A stretch of DNA of 55,684 bases from contig NZ_LMCF01000001.1 in assembly GCF_001623075.1 (NCBI RefSeq), forward strand, positions 1 to 55,684. The letters are read 5' to 3'. The position numbers were made by a program, and so were the translations under genes. Shown here piece after piece: positions 40,159 through 49,147 of this stretch (positions within the stretch are counted from its first letter, which is position 1; each line of letters opens with the position of its first letter). Below the pieces are notes generated by a model. It made no database searches and was not told where the DNA came from. It saw only the letters and a list, made by a program, of their open reading frames with translations. Source of the DNA: Pseudovibrio sp. Ad37. GTDB lineage: Bacteria > Pseudomonadota > Alphaproteobacteria > Rhizobiales > Stappiaceae.

Positions 40159-40219
40159 GCGAAGCTATTTATAGAGACGCGTACCAACAGTACGCCTCTC
40201 CCTTCCTCAATCCACCATA

Positions 40220-40756
40220 TCAGGCAGCCAGAGGGTAGCTTTCTTCCACCAGATACGGCCCTCCACCAACTGCCGCTTTTGCTGAGAAGAGCACGAACCG
40301 CCCAGCGGTGAATGCAGGTGCTGAGAATTCACCCCGCATCTCAAGCCAATGTGCCAGCTCTGCAGGGGATGTCCCTCTCAACCGAGCCAATGTCACATGC
40401 GGCATATACTTGCGCCGAGCTGCCTGTAGGCCCAGCCGCTGCAAGATGCGCTCCTGCTCAGATTGAAGCTCCGCCAGCTCTTGAGTGGGTTCAACGCGTG
40501 CCCAAAGCGCATTTGGTTTGGCTCCCCCAAACGATCCCAGCCCGGTCAGCTTGATCGTCAACGGAGCGCGATTCACCCGTGCCAGCTCATAGGCAACTTC
40601 ATCGGCAATGCGATCATCGATGTCTCCTATAAACCGTAATGTGATGTGGTAATTTTCTGGGTCGATCCATCGAGCGCCGCGCAGTCCTCCGCGCATAACG
40701 CTCAACATCATCCCGGTACCCGAAGGCAGCTCTAGGCCAGTGAAAAGGCGAGGCAT
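40220..40756 (-). CDS. thpR: RNA 2',3'-cyclic phosphodiesterase ThpR
   Basis: A 178-residue 2H phosphoesterase. The two catalytic His motifs are HITLRF (after PENY) and HVTLARL, about 80 residues apart, as in LigT/ThpR. PRLFTGLELP at the start and FSAKAAVGGGPYLVEESYPL at the end match the family. It opens 2',3'-cyclic phosphates on RNA ends. The ATG at 40756 follows GGAGG; a GTG five codons earlier is possible. Confidence 0.93.
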   Translation of the reverse strand: MPRLFTGLELPSGTGMMLSVMRGGLRGARWIDPENYHITLRFIGDIDDRIADEVAYELARVNRAPLTIKLTGLGSFGGAKPNALWARVEPTQELAELQSEQERILQRLGLQAARRKYMPHVTLARLRGTSPAELAHWLEMRGEFSAPAFTAGRFVLFSAKAAVGGGPYLVEESYPLAA

Positions 40757-40872
40757 ATCAGGACCCTCCACTAATGTAGATAATAAATTAGCTCACGTTT
40801 AGCGCCAGAGTACAAGCAGAAAATCACAGCTCTACGAACATCCGGGGATTTTCTTTCCACTCTTTCAAAACG

Positions 40873-40910
40873 AAAAATGCCGAAGCCCACACAAGGCTCC
40901 GGCACATTTT
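40873..40910 (-). terminator. Terminator of the aldo/keto reductase gene
   Basis: Stem TGCCGAAGCC (40878-40887) / GGCTCCGGCA (40895-40904), one mismatch, loop of seven. Five T follow on the minus strand; the plus strand also has a T run. Confidence 0.8.
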
Positions 40911-40943
40911 TCTTAAAACAGGTTGATGCAATCTACCTGGCGA

Positions 40944-41996
40944 TTACGGGCAAGGATTGGTGTACTGCAGGTGGATATCGTTAATCCGCGCCACGATCTC
41001 TTCAGTCATCTCAAAGTCAATCGCACGAATATCTGTCGCCAACTGCTCCATGTTCGTCGCACCAATGATCACGGAGGTCACGAATGAACGAGAATGAGCA
41101 AACGCAAGCGCCATAATGGCCGGATCAACGCCCAGCTCAGCAGCTAAATCGCAGTAAGCATCAATCGCCTGCTGACCAAATGGATTTTCGTAACGACCAA
41201 GGCGCTTGAACAGCGTCTTACGCGCACCAGCTGGCAGCGCGCCATTACGGTACTTGCCGGTCAGATAACCTTGCGCCAGAGAGGAGTATGCCAGAAGGCC
41301 AACATTCTCGCGATGAGCAATCTCAGCGCCACCCACTTCAAACAGACGGTTCACCAGAGAGTACGCATTCTGGATAGACTGAATTCGCGGCAAACCACGC
41401 TCTTCAGATTCCTGCACAAACTTCATGGTGCCCCATGGGCTTTCGTTGGAAAGACCTACATGGCGGATTTTACCCGCCTTCACGAGCTCCTGCATAACCT
41501 CAAGGGTCTCGTGGATCGCATTTTCGTCTTCAGCCGGGTCCACCGCCTGCCAAATATTGCTAACAGAACCGAAACCGGACACATTGCGGTCTGGCCAATG
41601 CAGCTGATACAGATCGATGTAATCTGTCTGCAAACGCTTCAGGCTGGCATCCACTGCTTCCATGATCTGCGCGCGGGAAAGCTGGCTCGTAGAACCATCT
41701 TCACGGTGCCAGTCCTGAACAGAACGACCAACAACCTTGGTTGCCAGAACAACCTTGTCGCGATTGCCGGTTTTCTTGAACCATGTTCCGATAATTTCTT
41801 CGGTCCGGCCTTTGGTTTCCGGCTTCGGCGGTACGGCGTAAAGCTCTGCAGTATCAAAGAAATTAATGCCCTGCTCCAAGGAATAATCCATTTGAGCGTG
41901 GCCTTCAGCTTCGGTGTTTTGTTCACCCCATGTCATCGTACCAAGACAGATGCTGGAGACGTCGAGGTCTGTACGCCCCAATTTACGAAATTCCAT
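40944..41996 (-). CDS. NADP(H)-dependent aldo/keto reductase (Tas-like)
   Basis: A 350-residue cytoplasmic oxidoreductase. N-terminus MEFRKLGRTDLDVSSICLGTMTWGEQNTE; catalytic tetrad D/Y/K/H in FFDTAELYAVP, LATKVV and YQLHWPDR; cofactor loop IIGATNMEQL near the C-terminus. The insert RSVQDWHREDGSTSQLSRAQI and the length match E. coli Tas. The ATG at 41996 has GGGGAA upstream; the frame is open for 73 more codons upstream but without family similarity. The physiological substrate is unknown. Confidence 0.92.
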   Translation of the reverse strand: MEFRKLGRTDLDVSSICLGTMTWGEQNTEAEGHAQMDYSLEQGINFFDTAELYAVPPKPETKGRTEEIIGTWFKKTGNRDKVVLATKVVGRSVQDWHREDGSTSQLSRAQIMEAVDASLKRLQTDYIDLYQLHWPDRNVSGFGSVSNIWQAVDPAEDENAIHETLEVMQELVKAGKIRHVGLSNESPWGTMKFVQESEERGLPRIQSIQNAYSLVNRLFEVGGAEIAHRENVGLLAYSSLAQGYLTGKYRNGALPAGARKTLFKRLGRYENPFGQQAIDAYCDLAAELGVDPAIMALAFAHSRSFVTSVIIGATNMEQLATDIRAIDFEMTEEIVARINDIHLQYTNPCP

Positions 41997-42276
41997 GTAT
42001 TCCCCGTTTGCAGCCCCAAGCTGCTTTTCTTTTTCATGCCCCCTACCGGGCACAAAGGACAATGATCCAGCCTCGTCCAAAGACAACGGATCCTGCCCTG
42101 AATTCTGTTTTGCTAAATCTGCCTCATGGATGGAGGTCGGCAGAGGAAGTGGCATAGCAAGCATCGCTAAGCGCATCTTCGAAAAGTAGAAGGTGTTTTT
42201 CCGACAGGAAGGCATAGCAAGTCAATACTTTAAAGCAGACTCAGCGTTCCAGCCTGAAAAGGAAGATCATCAGCCT

Positions 42277-42957
42277 TTAAGATTTTGCCTGTTCGATGAG
42301 CAGTTCAACGGAAGGCAGAATTTTTTCGACAATGATCGAAACACCTTCACCTGTTGGATGCATGCCGTCACCAAGGTTCAACTCAGGTTCCGCTGCCACA
42401 CCATCCAGAAAGAACGGATAAAGCAATGCATCATGCTTCTCGGCAAGATCACCATAAATGGAGTTAAACTCCTGACCGTATTGGTCACCCAGATTAGGCG
42501 GCGCCATCATACCAGCAAGCAGCACCGGAATATCGCGCGACACCAGTTGAGCAAGCATCGCATCCAGATTTTTGCGCGTTATAGACGGGTCCAGCCCACG
42601 CAACGCATCATTTGCGCCCAGTTCAAGGATCACTCCGTCCACGTCGTCCCCTACAGACCAGTTCAACCGCGATAGACCGCCGGAACTGGTATCACCGGAC
42701 ACACCAGCGTTCACCACGGTGATGTTATAGCCCCGCTCTTGTAGGGCCTTCTCCAGCTTTACGGGAAAGGCGTCTTCAGGTGGCAACTGATAACCAGCCG
42801 TCAGGCTATCGCCAAAGGCAACCAGCTTCACTGGCTCGGCTCCATCCTGCGCCAGTCCGGTGGAAGCACCTGCAAACGCAAGGCCCAGCGCAATGACAGC
42901 ACCACTGAAAAAACGCAGCACACCAGATTTAGCTTCAACTTTTCGTGATCCAGACAT
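42277..42957 (-). CDS. tesA: Periplasmic SGNH arylesterase / thioesterase I
   Basis: A 226-residue exported GDSL hydrolase. Signal peptide about 1-36 ending GLA/QD. Catalytic S51 in VAFGDSLTAGYQL, oxyanion residues in VNAGVSGDTSSGG and LGANDALRG, and the D197/H200 pair in DGMHPTGEG. It would cleave short acyl esters or thioesters. The divergent arrangement with the ybbA-ybbP transporter is the same as in E. coli. AAGG precedes the ATG. Confidence 0.94.
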   Translation of the reverse strand: MSGSRKVEAKSGVLRFFSGAVIALGLAFAGASTGLAQDGAEPVKLVAFGDSLTAGYQLPPEDAFPVKLEKALQERGYNITVVNAGVSGDTSSGGLSRLNWSVGDDVDGVILELGANDALRGLDPSITRKNLDAMLAQLVSRDIPVLLAGMMAPPNLGDQYGQEFNSIYGDLAEKHDALLYPFFLDGVAAEPELNLGDGMHPTGEGVSIIVEKILPSVELLIEQAKS

Positions 42958-43108
42958 TCAAATACCTTAGATTTTTTCAAACCGAGCTGGACGATGCAAT
43001 CCACCCTACCCATATGCTTCCCAAGTGCGGCTGCGACAAGAGCCGCCAACGAATTTATTATAAGATGTAATTCAGGGATTTGCATCGCCTGCACATCAAG
43101 GTGGAAGA

Positions 43109-43816
43109 ATGACAGGTAATCCGGCATTAGACTTAAACGGCGTTCACCTCAGCCTGGGCCACGGCGCAGGCCGCACCCATATTCTCAAAGGCATTGATCT
43201 TTCTATCAGCACCGGCGAAAGCGTCGGGCTTGTTGGGCCATCCGGCTCAGGCAAATCAACCCTGCTCATGGTAATGGCTGGTCTGGAACGCGCAGACAAA
43301 GGCACCGTCAAAGCCGCAGGGCAAGAACTCGGCACAATGAGCGAGGATGAACTCGCCCGTTTCCGTGGTCAAAATGTCGGCATCATCTTCCAGTCCTTCC
43401 ACCTGGTCCCGAATATGACCGCACTGGAAAATGTCGCCGTCCCCCTTGAGCTTTCCGGTGATCCCAAAGCATTTGACCGTGCAAAAGAAGAGTTAGAAGC
43501 CGTCGGCCTTGGCCACCGCCTCAACCACTACCCAACTCAGCTTTCTGGCGGTGAGCAGCAGCGCGTTGCCGTAGCCCGTGCCCTCGTCACCAATCCTGAA
43601 ATTCTGATCGCAGATGAGCCAACGGGCAATCTGGATGAAACCACGGGTGAACAAATCATTGAGCTGATGTTCAACGCGCAGGAACGCAAGAACACCACAC
43701 TCGTCCTCGTCACACACGACCCATCTCTGGCAGACCGCTGTCAGCGCAAAATCCGGGTGCATTCCGGCACGGTTGAGGAAGAAGGCCCTGCAGTGCGTGA
43801 GGTACGCGCCCGATGA
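43109..43816 (+). CDS. ybbA: ABC transporter ATP-binding protein YbbA
   Basis: A 235-residue ATPase of the LolD/MacB class. Walker A GPSGSGKST (about 43-51), Q-loop FQSFHLVPNMTALENV, signature LSGGEQQRVAVARAL, Walker B ILIADEPTGNLD, H-loop THD. It pairs with the permease that starts inside its last codon (ATGA overlap at 43813-43816). E. coli homologues sit beside tesA in the same way. Mechanotransmission rather than classical transport is expected. Confidence 0.94.
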   Translation: MTGNPALDLNGVHLSLGHGAGRTHILKGIDLSISTGESVGLVGPSGSGKSTLLMVMAGLERADKGTVKAAGQELGTMSEDELARFRGQNVGIIFQSFHLVPNMTALENVAVPLELSGDPKAFDRAKEELEAVGLGHRLNHYPTQLSGGEQQRVAVARALVTNPEILIADEPTGNLDETTGEQIIELMFNAQERKNTTLVLVTHDPSLADRCQRKIRVHSGTVEEEGPAVREVRAR

Positions 43817-46386
43817 GCCAAACCAACTCAAACGGCTTCCAGCCCGGCTTTGGCCTTGCAGCCCGTTTTGCCCTGCGCGAAATGCGGGGCGGCCTCAAAG
43901 GGTTTTACGTTTTCATCGCCTGTATCGCACTGGGCGTGGCCGCCATTGCTGGCGTTGCCTCCTTTTCCCGTGCGCTGACAGAAGGCATTTCAGCAGAAGG
44001 TCAGGCCATCCTTGGCGGCGACCTCGCATTCTCTCTTATTCACCGAGAAGCAACACCAGATCAGCTCGCCCACCTGCAAAGTATGGGCGACATCTCCAGA
44101 ATCTCCAGCCTGCGCGCGATGGCCCGTACCGACACCGCAGGTAACCAGACACTGGTTGAGCTAAAGGCAGTTGATAATCCCTACCCGTTGATTGGTGAGT
44201 TCGACCTCTCCTCTGGCAAGGACCTGCAAGCGACCATCAACGGCAGAACAGAAGGCCTGCGTAATGCTGTGGCTGAAGTTGCCCTACTGGCACGCCTTGG
44301 TCTGGAAGTGGGTGACCAGATTGCCGTCGGCAAAACCGAGTTCCGCATCGCCGATACAATTGAGCTGGAACCGGACAAACTCTCGTCTGGCATGACAGTC
44401 GGTCCTCGCCTCCTCATCTCTCAGGAAGCATTGCAAGACACTGGCCTGATCCGCCCCGGCTCATTGGTCAACTACACGTATCGCGTCCGCATGGGCGACA
44501 ACGTGCCGGAAGATCAGCTCCAGCAAGCCATTGACCGGACAAACAGTCAGTTCCCTGATGCTGGTTGGCGTATCCGCTCCAAATTGGAAGCAGCCCCAAG
44601 CCTGCAACGGAACATTCAGCGCTTCGCCCAGTTCCTCACGCTCATCGGCATCACGTCCCTCGTGGTGGGCGGTGTTGGCGTGGCAAACGCTGTGCGCAGT
44701 TACATGGATACCCGCCGGGAAGTCATTGCCAGCTTCAAATGCCTCGGCGCATCAGGTGGCTTTGTCTTCAAGGTCTATCTCATTCAGATGATGGTCCTCG
44801 CCACAATTGGCATTTTCATCGGCATGGCACTGGGTGCTCTGATCCCGCTTGTGGCTATGGCAGCGCTGCAATCCATCTTGCCAATCAACGCTGTACAAGC
44901 AGTCTATCCGCTTCAGTTGCTGCTCGGCATGGCATACGGCTATCTCACCGCCCTCGCCTTTGCTCTTTGGCCACTTGGCAGAGCCCACGACATCGCACCA
45001 ACCGTGCTGTTTCGTGATGAAGTCAGCACTCGCAGCCGCTATCCAAAGCCGCTGTATATCGCTGGCGCTGCAGTAACCTTGGTTCTGCTGGCAGGCCTCG
45101 CACTTGTTATGGCCTACGACAAAACCATCGCGATCATCTTCATTGGCGCGTGCACTGGCACATATCTGCTGTTGCTTGTCGTAGCCCGCCTCATCATGGC
45201 AGCGGCGCGTAAGGTGCCAACAGTCCGCTCCACAGAGCTGCGTCTGGCAATCACAAACATTTATCGCCCCGGCGCACTAACACCATCCGTCGTGCTATCA
45301 CTCGGCCTGGGCCTGTCACTGCTGGTCGCTTTGGCTCTGATTGATGGCAATCTACGCCGTGAACTCAATCAGGCAGCTCAGGAACAGGCTCCAAGCTTCT
45401 TCTTCGTCGATATTCAAAACCACGAAAAAGACGCCTTCGAAGCTCTCGTCACTGAAAAAGCAGCAGGCACAGAGTTCAACGCGGTTCCAATGCTGCGCGG
45501 AAACATCGTCGAGCTGAAAGGCATCCCTGCATCAGACTATCCCGCTCCACCAGAAGCGGAATGGATCCTGCGCGGTGACCGCGGCATCACATATTCCGAA
45601 ACTCTGCCTGAAAACTCCATTGTCACAGCAGGCGAATGGTGGCCGAAGGATTACACTGGCGAGCCGCTCGTCTCCTTCTCTGACGACAACGCCCGCGAGC
45701 TGGGCTTGAGTATTGGCGATAAGATCACCGTCAACGTGCTTGGACGCCAGATCTCTGCGAAAATTGCAAACTTCCGTACGGTGGACTGGGAAAGTATGTC
45801 CATCAATTTCGTGATGATCTTCTCACCAAACACCTTCGCAGGCGCACCTCATACCCATCTGGCAACCGTAGGCTGGCCGGGCGAAGCAACTCTGCAGCAA
45901 GAACTTGATCTGCTGAAGGAAGTTACACTAGCCTTCCCAACGATCACGTCAATCAGAGTGAAAGATGCGATCGCACAGGTGAATGACCTTGTCGGTCAGC
46001 TCGCATGGGCCATACGTGGCGCCTCCTCCATCACACTCCTCGCAAGTGTACTGGTTTTGGCTGGCGCATTGGCAGCAGGCCATCAAAGCCGCATTTATGA
46101 TGCAGTTATTTTGAAAACACTCGGCGCCACACGGGGCCGTCTCATCAAGGCATACATTCTGGAATACCTGATCCTTGGTGGCACCACTGCAATCTTTGCC
46201 CTGTTTACAGGCTCGCTGGCGGCTTATTTCATCATCACAGGTGTGATGGAAGGCAGCTTCACCCTTCTGCCCGTAACGGCCATCACCGCCATCATCGGCG
46301 CTCTTATTTTCACAGTAGGCTTCGGTTTACTGGGCACTTGGAGAGTGTTGGGAGAAAAACCTGCACCCGTTTTACGAAATCTGTAA
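43813..46386 (+). CDS. ybbP: FtsX-like ABC permease YbbP
   Basis: An 857-residue inner-membrane permease with two FtsX repeats. An N-terminal TM, a large periplasmic MacB-like domain, a TM cluster around 275-500, a second periplasmic domain (about 515-720) and a final TM cluster. FtsX motifs GITSLVVGGVGVANAVRSYMDTRREVIASFKCLGASGGFV and the later SITLLASVLVLAGALAAGHQSRIYDAVILKTLGATRGRL are plain. With YbbA it probably extracts or moves a lipid or lipoprotein substrate for the TesA-side enzyme (inference). Confidence 0.94.
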   Translation: MSQTNSNGFQPGFGLAARFALREMRGGLKGFYVFIACIALGVAAIAGVASFSRALTEGISAEGQAILGGDLAFSLIHREATPDQLAHLQSMGDISRISSLRAMARTDTAGNQTLVELKAVDNPYPLIGEFDLSSGKDLQATINGRTEGLRNAVAEVALLARLGLEVGDQIAVGKTEFRIADTIELEPDKLSSGMTVGPRLLISQEALQDTGLIRPGSLVNYTYRVRMGDNVPEDQLQQAIDRTNSQFPDAGWRIRSKLEAAPSLQRNIQRFAQFLTLIGITSLVVGGVGVANAVRSYMDTRREVIASFKCLGASGGFVFKVYLIQMMVLATIGIFIGMALGALIPLVAMAALQSILPINAVQAVYPLQLLLGMAYGYLTALAFALWPLGRAHDIAPTVLFRDEVSTRSRYPKPLYIAGAAVTLVLLAGLALVMAYDKTIAIIFIGACTGTYLLLLVVARLIMAAARKVPTVRSTELRLAITNIYRPGALTPSVVLSLGLGLSLLVALALIDGNLRRELNQAAQEQAPSFFFVDIQNHEKDAFEALVTEKAAGTEFNAVPMLRGNIVELKGIPASDYPAPPEAEWILRGDRGITYSETLPENSIVTAGEWWPKDYTGEPLVSFSDDNARELGLSIGDKITVNVLGRQISAKIANFRTVDWESMSINFVMIFSPNTFAGAPHTHLATVGWPGEATLQQELDLLKEVTLAFPTITSIRVKDAIAQVNDLVGQLAWAIRGASSITLLASVLVLAGALAAGHQSRIYDAVILKTLGATRGRLIKAYILEYLILGGTTAIFALFTGSLAAYFIITGVMEGSFTLLPVTAITAIIGALIFTVGFGLLGTWRVLGEKPAPVLRNL

Positions 46387-46721
46387 AACTCCGTGGACTG
46401 CATCAAGTAAAAAAACGTTGATCGACGCAGATGCAGTCCACATCTCTCAGAAGTATGAGTTAACAGACCAACTCTTCTATTTTCCGGCTAAGGTCTTGCA
46501 CCGCCAGCAACATTACAACTGGTTAATAATAGGGTCCGGTTTTACCAAGTTTATACCAAAAGATCTTGCTTTAAGGGGCGATTTTACAAAAATCGGCAGG
46601 GTGCACTCTTGTCTTACGCCCTTTTTCCCACCATATTTGCTGATATGTAACTCGGGTCAGTCACCCGTGCTGTTTGGTATGACCAACAGCAAACACGTGT
46701 TTAACAAGAGAGAGGATCCAC
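46387..46721. other. 335-base gene-free region before the Bax inhibitor-1 gene
   Basis: No gene that I can support. It holds a perfect dyad CGATTTT-aca-AAAATCG at 46579-46595 and a small hairpin CGGGT-cagtc-ACCCG at 46653-46667. The first has no T run and may be an operator; the second would lie in the leader of the next gene. The promoter is not obvious. No clear terminator for ybbP is seen. Confidence 0.45.
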
Positions 46722-47504
46722 ATGGCGACCTTCGACCGCAATAATTCTACGCGGTATGGAATGGCTGGCTCTCATGCCAATGCAGCCGCATTTGACGCTG
46801 GTCTGCGCGCCTACATGCTTCGCGTTTACAACTACATGGCAGTCGGTGTTGCAATCACCGGTGTGCTCGCACTGCTCACCTCAATGATGGCGACGACGAC
46901 TGATCCATCTATGGCAGCAGCTCAGATGGGTAATACTTTGCTCACCAGCCTTGGTGTTGCACTGTATGGTAGCCCGCTGAAGTGGGTTGTTATGCTTGCT
47001 CCACTTGGTTTCGTGTTCTTCCTGAGCGCACGGATCAATAAGATGAGCGCATCCGCTGCACAAATGACCTTCTGGGCATTTGCAGCTTTGATGGGTGTTT
47101 CTCTCTCATCAATCTTCATCGTTTACACCGGCAACTCCATTGCTCGTGTATTCTTCATCTCTGCAGCTTCCTTTGGCGCGCTGAGCCTGTTCGGCTACAC
47201 CACCAAGAAAGACCTCTCCGCTTGGGGTTCCTTCTTGTTCATGGGCCTGATCGGCATCATCATCGCGTCTGTGGTCAACCTCTTCCTTGCGTCTTCTGCT
47301 CTGCAGTTCGCAATCTCCGTGGTTGGCGTTCTGGTATTCGCAGGCCTCACCGCCTACGACACCCAGCAGATCAAGGAAATGTATGCAGCTGTTGATGACA
47401 GCGAAGTAGCAGGCAAGAAAGCCATTATGGGCGCGCTGCGCCTGTACCTGGACTTCATCAACCTGTTCATGATGCTTCTGTCCCTGTTCGGCAACCGCGA
47501 GTAA
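46722..47504 (+). CDS. Bax inhibitor-1/YccA family membrane protein
   Basis: A 260-residue inner-membrane protein with seven hydrophobic segments. The start MATFDRNNSTRYGMAGSHANAAAFDAGLRAYMLRVYNYMAVGVAITG is typical of the alphaproteobacterial YbhL-like BI-1 group. The C-terminal AYDTQQIKEMY and LRLYLDFINLFMMLLSLFGNRE with the conserved acidic residues match pH-sensitive calcium leak channels of the family. AGAGAGGA lies before the ATG. A terminator follows. Confidence 0.94.
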   Translation: MATFDRNNSTRYGMAGSHANAAAFDAGLRAYMLRVYNYMAVGVAITGVLALLTSMMATTTDPSMAAAQMGNTLLTSLGVALYGSPLKWVVMLAPLGFVFFLSARINKMSASAAQMTFWAFAALMGVSLSSIFIVYTGNSIARVFFISAASFGALSLFGYTTKKDLSAWGSFLFMGLIGIIIASVVNLFLASSALQFAISVVGVLVFAGLTAYDTQQIKEMYAAVDDSEVAGKKAIMGALRLYLDFINLFMMLLSLFGNRE

Positions 47505-47534
47505 TCGCAGCAGCCATCAGGCGTACAAATCAGA

Positions 47535-47566
47535 AAAAGCCCGAGGCATCCGCCCCGGGCTTTTTT
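47535..47566 (+). terminator. Terminator of the Bax inhibitor-1 gene
   Basis: Stem AAGCCCGAGG (47537-47546) / CCCCGGGCTT (47553-47562), one mismatch, six-base loop, then T run. Confidence 0.9.
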
Positions 47567-47638
47567 CTTGGCCAAATGACAGCGTAGATATAGGCTTCAA
47601 GCTGGCATCAGAAACATAGTCACACTGCAGGACACCAA

Positions 47639-47989
47639 ATGTACGGACCGCTCTCACTGTTCCATTGGTATGAACGCAAGGTTTTCCAGTTCAGGGACTT
47701 TCACAAAGCCCACGCAACCATGGCTGAGCGCTACCATATGATCGCAAGCATAGTGGCTGTCATCGCCACTATCGCCGCTGCCATCTACCTGCCAGTTCTG
47801 CTGATACCTGCAGGAATTGCCTATGTTTTGCAGTCCCCACTTAGCTACATAATCAATCGGGCCAAAGAGAAACGAAACAACGTTTACAACTCCGCATTCC
47901 CGAGTAAGCGATGGTACGCCGACTCAAATCACTGGAAACATCACCAGCTACAATTCGCAGTCGTAAAAGCTGTATTCCCTGATTTATAG
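47639..47989 (+). CDS. Small hypothetical membrane protein
   Basis: A 116-residue protein that I do not recognise. A polar N-terminus (MYGPLSLFHWYERKVFQFRDFHKAH) rich in aromatic and His residues is followed by one long or two short TM segments (MIASIVAVIATIAAAIYLPVLLIPAGIAYVL, about 34-64) and a basic cytoplasmic tail with HWKHHQLQ. AGGA precedes the ATG at good spacing. It lies between a terminator and a Panacea gene 177 bases on, so it is probably monocistronic. It may be a species-specific gene. Confidence 0.6.
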   Translation: MYGPLSLFHWYERKVFQFRDFHKAHATMAERYHMIASIVAVIATIAAAIYLPVLLIPAGIAYVLQSPLSYIINRAKEKRNNVYNSAFPSKRWYADSNHWKHHQLQFAVVKAVFPDL

Positions 47990-48166
47990 CCAGTTAAATG
48001 CATCCAACACGCACAGATAACCACAACGTAACCGCTTAGTTTTCAGGGGTACAACCAAATTTCACTAGCCAAGATCAATAAGAGGTTTTATTTTCTTAAC
48101 GTTGCGTACCATATGTTTTTCTAAGCAATTTTCTGCTTGTTCCAACAGCATTTGTAGGGGCAAAAA

Positions 48167-48694
48167 ATGCCAAGACACTCGCCTTGTGCCATCGCCAATG
48201 AATTTCTGAGACGCCGAGGCAGCTCTGAATACCCATCTCAGATGTACATTCAAAAACTCGTTGCCATCGCCAACGGCTGGAACCTCGCAATCAACGGTGA
48301 GCCATTGGTGAACTCAGCTCCCCAAGCTTGGAAGAATGGCCCAGTATTTCGGCAGATATGGGATTTCATAAAGGAGGGCGGGCACAAAGGCCCCAATTGT
48401 GAAATTGCAGATCCCGTCACCGGCCAGATCGTCACTGGTCGCATCAATGGTAGTGAGCAAGACATCATTGATCACGTCTGGAAGAAGTACCGTAACTACA
48501 CACCGCAGCAACTGTCAGATCTCACCCATCAAGCGAATTCTCCATGGGCCCATGCCTACTTCGAGAAGGGGAGAAACGCAGAAATCGATACAGAACGCAC
48601 CCGACAATATTACATCAAACTCGCCTTAGCGGGCCGCTCTCACGCAGAAGAAGAGCAGTCCATACAAACAGCGGGTCGGATCAATGCCGCCTAA
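48167..48694 (+). CDS. Panacea-domain (DUF4065, SocA/GepA-like) protein, probable antitoxin
   Basis: A 175-residue soluble protein. The Panacea pattern is visible: AIANEFLRR, MYIQKLVAIANGWNLAINGEPLVNSAPQAWKNGPVFRQIWDFIK, then DHVWKKYRNYTPQQLSDLTHQANSPWAHAY and a closing RQYYIKL. In other systems this domain neutralises unrelated toxins (PanA) or acts as a ClpXP adaptor (SocA). AGGGG precedes the ATG at 48167. The last 11 bases overlap the next gene, a two-TM protein, which makes a toxin-antitoxin or defence pair the natural reading. Such genes are frequent in prophages; no phage structural gene is near. Confidence 0.85.
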   Translation: MPRHSPCAIANEFLRRRGSSEYPSQMYIQKLVAIANGWNLAINGEPLVNSAPQAWKNGPVFRQIWDFIKEGGHKGPNCEIADPVTGQIVTGRINGSEQDIIDHVWKKYRNYTPQQLSDLTHQANSPWAHAYFEKGRNAEIDTERTRQYYIKLALAGRSHAEEEQSIQTAGRINAA

Positions 48695-49127
48695 CGATAC
48701 ATTCGAGGACACACTCGAAAAGCCACTCACTGTGGATGACATTGACGCAGCCGTCTCCAAGCTCCCTATTGAGGTGGACCCACCCGCCAAGATCGGGTTC
48801 GAGCAGCTGCTGAAAGACCGTCAGGCCCTGTCTGATGACAACACCCTGCTTCAGAACGAGCTGATGGAGCTTAAGTCACGGCTCGCGACCAAGCAGGAGC
48901 TGGACGCCCTCATCAAACCCTACGCAGGCAAAGCCTACTGGTTCATGTGCGTGTATTGCGGCACAGTTGCCCTCATCCTCGTGCTGGCAGGCTTCAAAAA
49001 TGTCTATGGCAACTCGTTCAATCTGGCCGACAGCGTACTGGAGTTCCTCGTAGGCAGCACTGCAACCACCGTCATCGGCCTGGTCGGCATGGTGCTCACC
49101 GGCATCTTTGTGGGCGCTCGAAAATAG
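48684..49127 (+). CDS. Two-TM membrane protein, candidate toxin partner of the Panacea protein
   Basis: A 147-residue protein without a recognised family. Residues 1-50 are acidic, then a coiled coil (FEQLLKDRQALSDDNTLLQNELMELKSRLATKQELDAL, about 39-76), TM1 (YWFMCVYCGTVALILVLAGF, about 84-103) and TM2 (VGSTATTVIGLVGMVLTGIFVGA, about 123-145). It starts inside the Panacea gene (11-base overlap), so production of the two is coupled with the antitoxin-like protein first. Panacea loci are known with membrane-active toxins; that this is one is inference. A prophage or structural membrane protein role cannot be excluded. Confidence 0.7.
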   Translation: MPPNDTFEDTLEKPLTVDDIDAAVSKLPIEVDPPAKIGFEQLLKDRQALSDDNTLLQNELMELKSRLATKQELDALIKPYAGKAYWFMCVYCGTVALILVLAGFKNVYGNSFNLADSVLEFLVGSTATTVIGLVGMVLTGIFVGARK

Positions 49128-49147
49128 CGCCCCACACGCTCTACAGC

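Noticed and set aside
40160-40200. A hairpin CGTAC-caaca-GTACG between the repeat protein and thpR as a terminator
   Set aside because: Stem is only five pairs, extension is imperfect, and there is no T run.
41997-42215. A possible 73-residue N-terminal extension of the aldo/keto reductase
   Set aside because: The family starts at MEFRKLGRTDL, which has its own ribosome binding site; the extension is low-complexity and unconserved.
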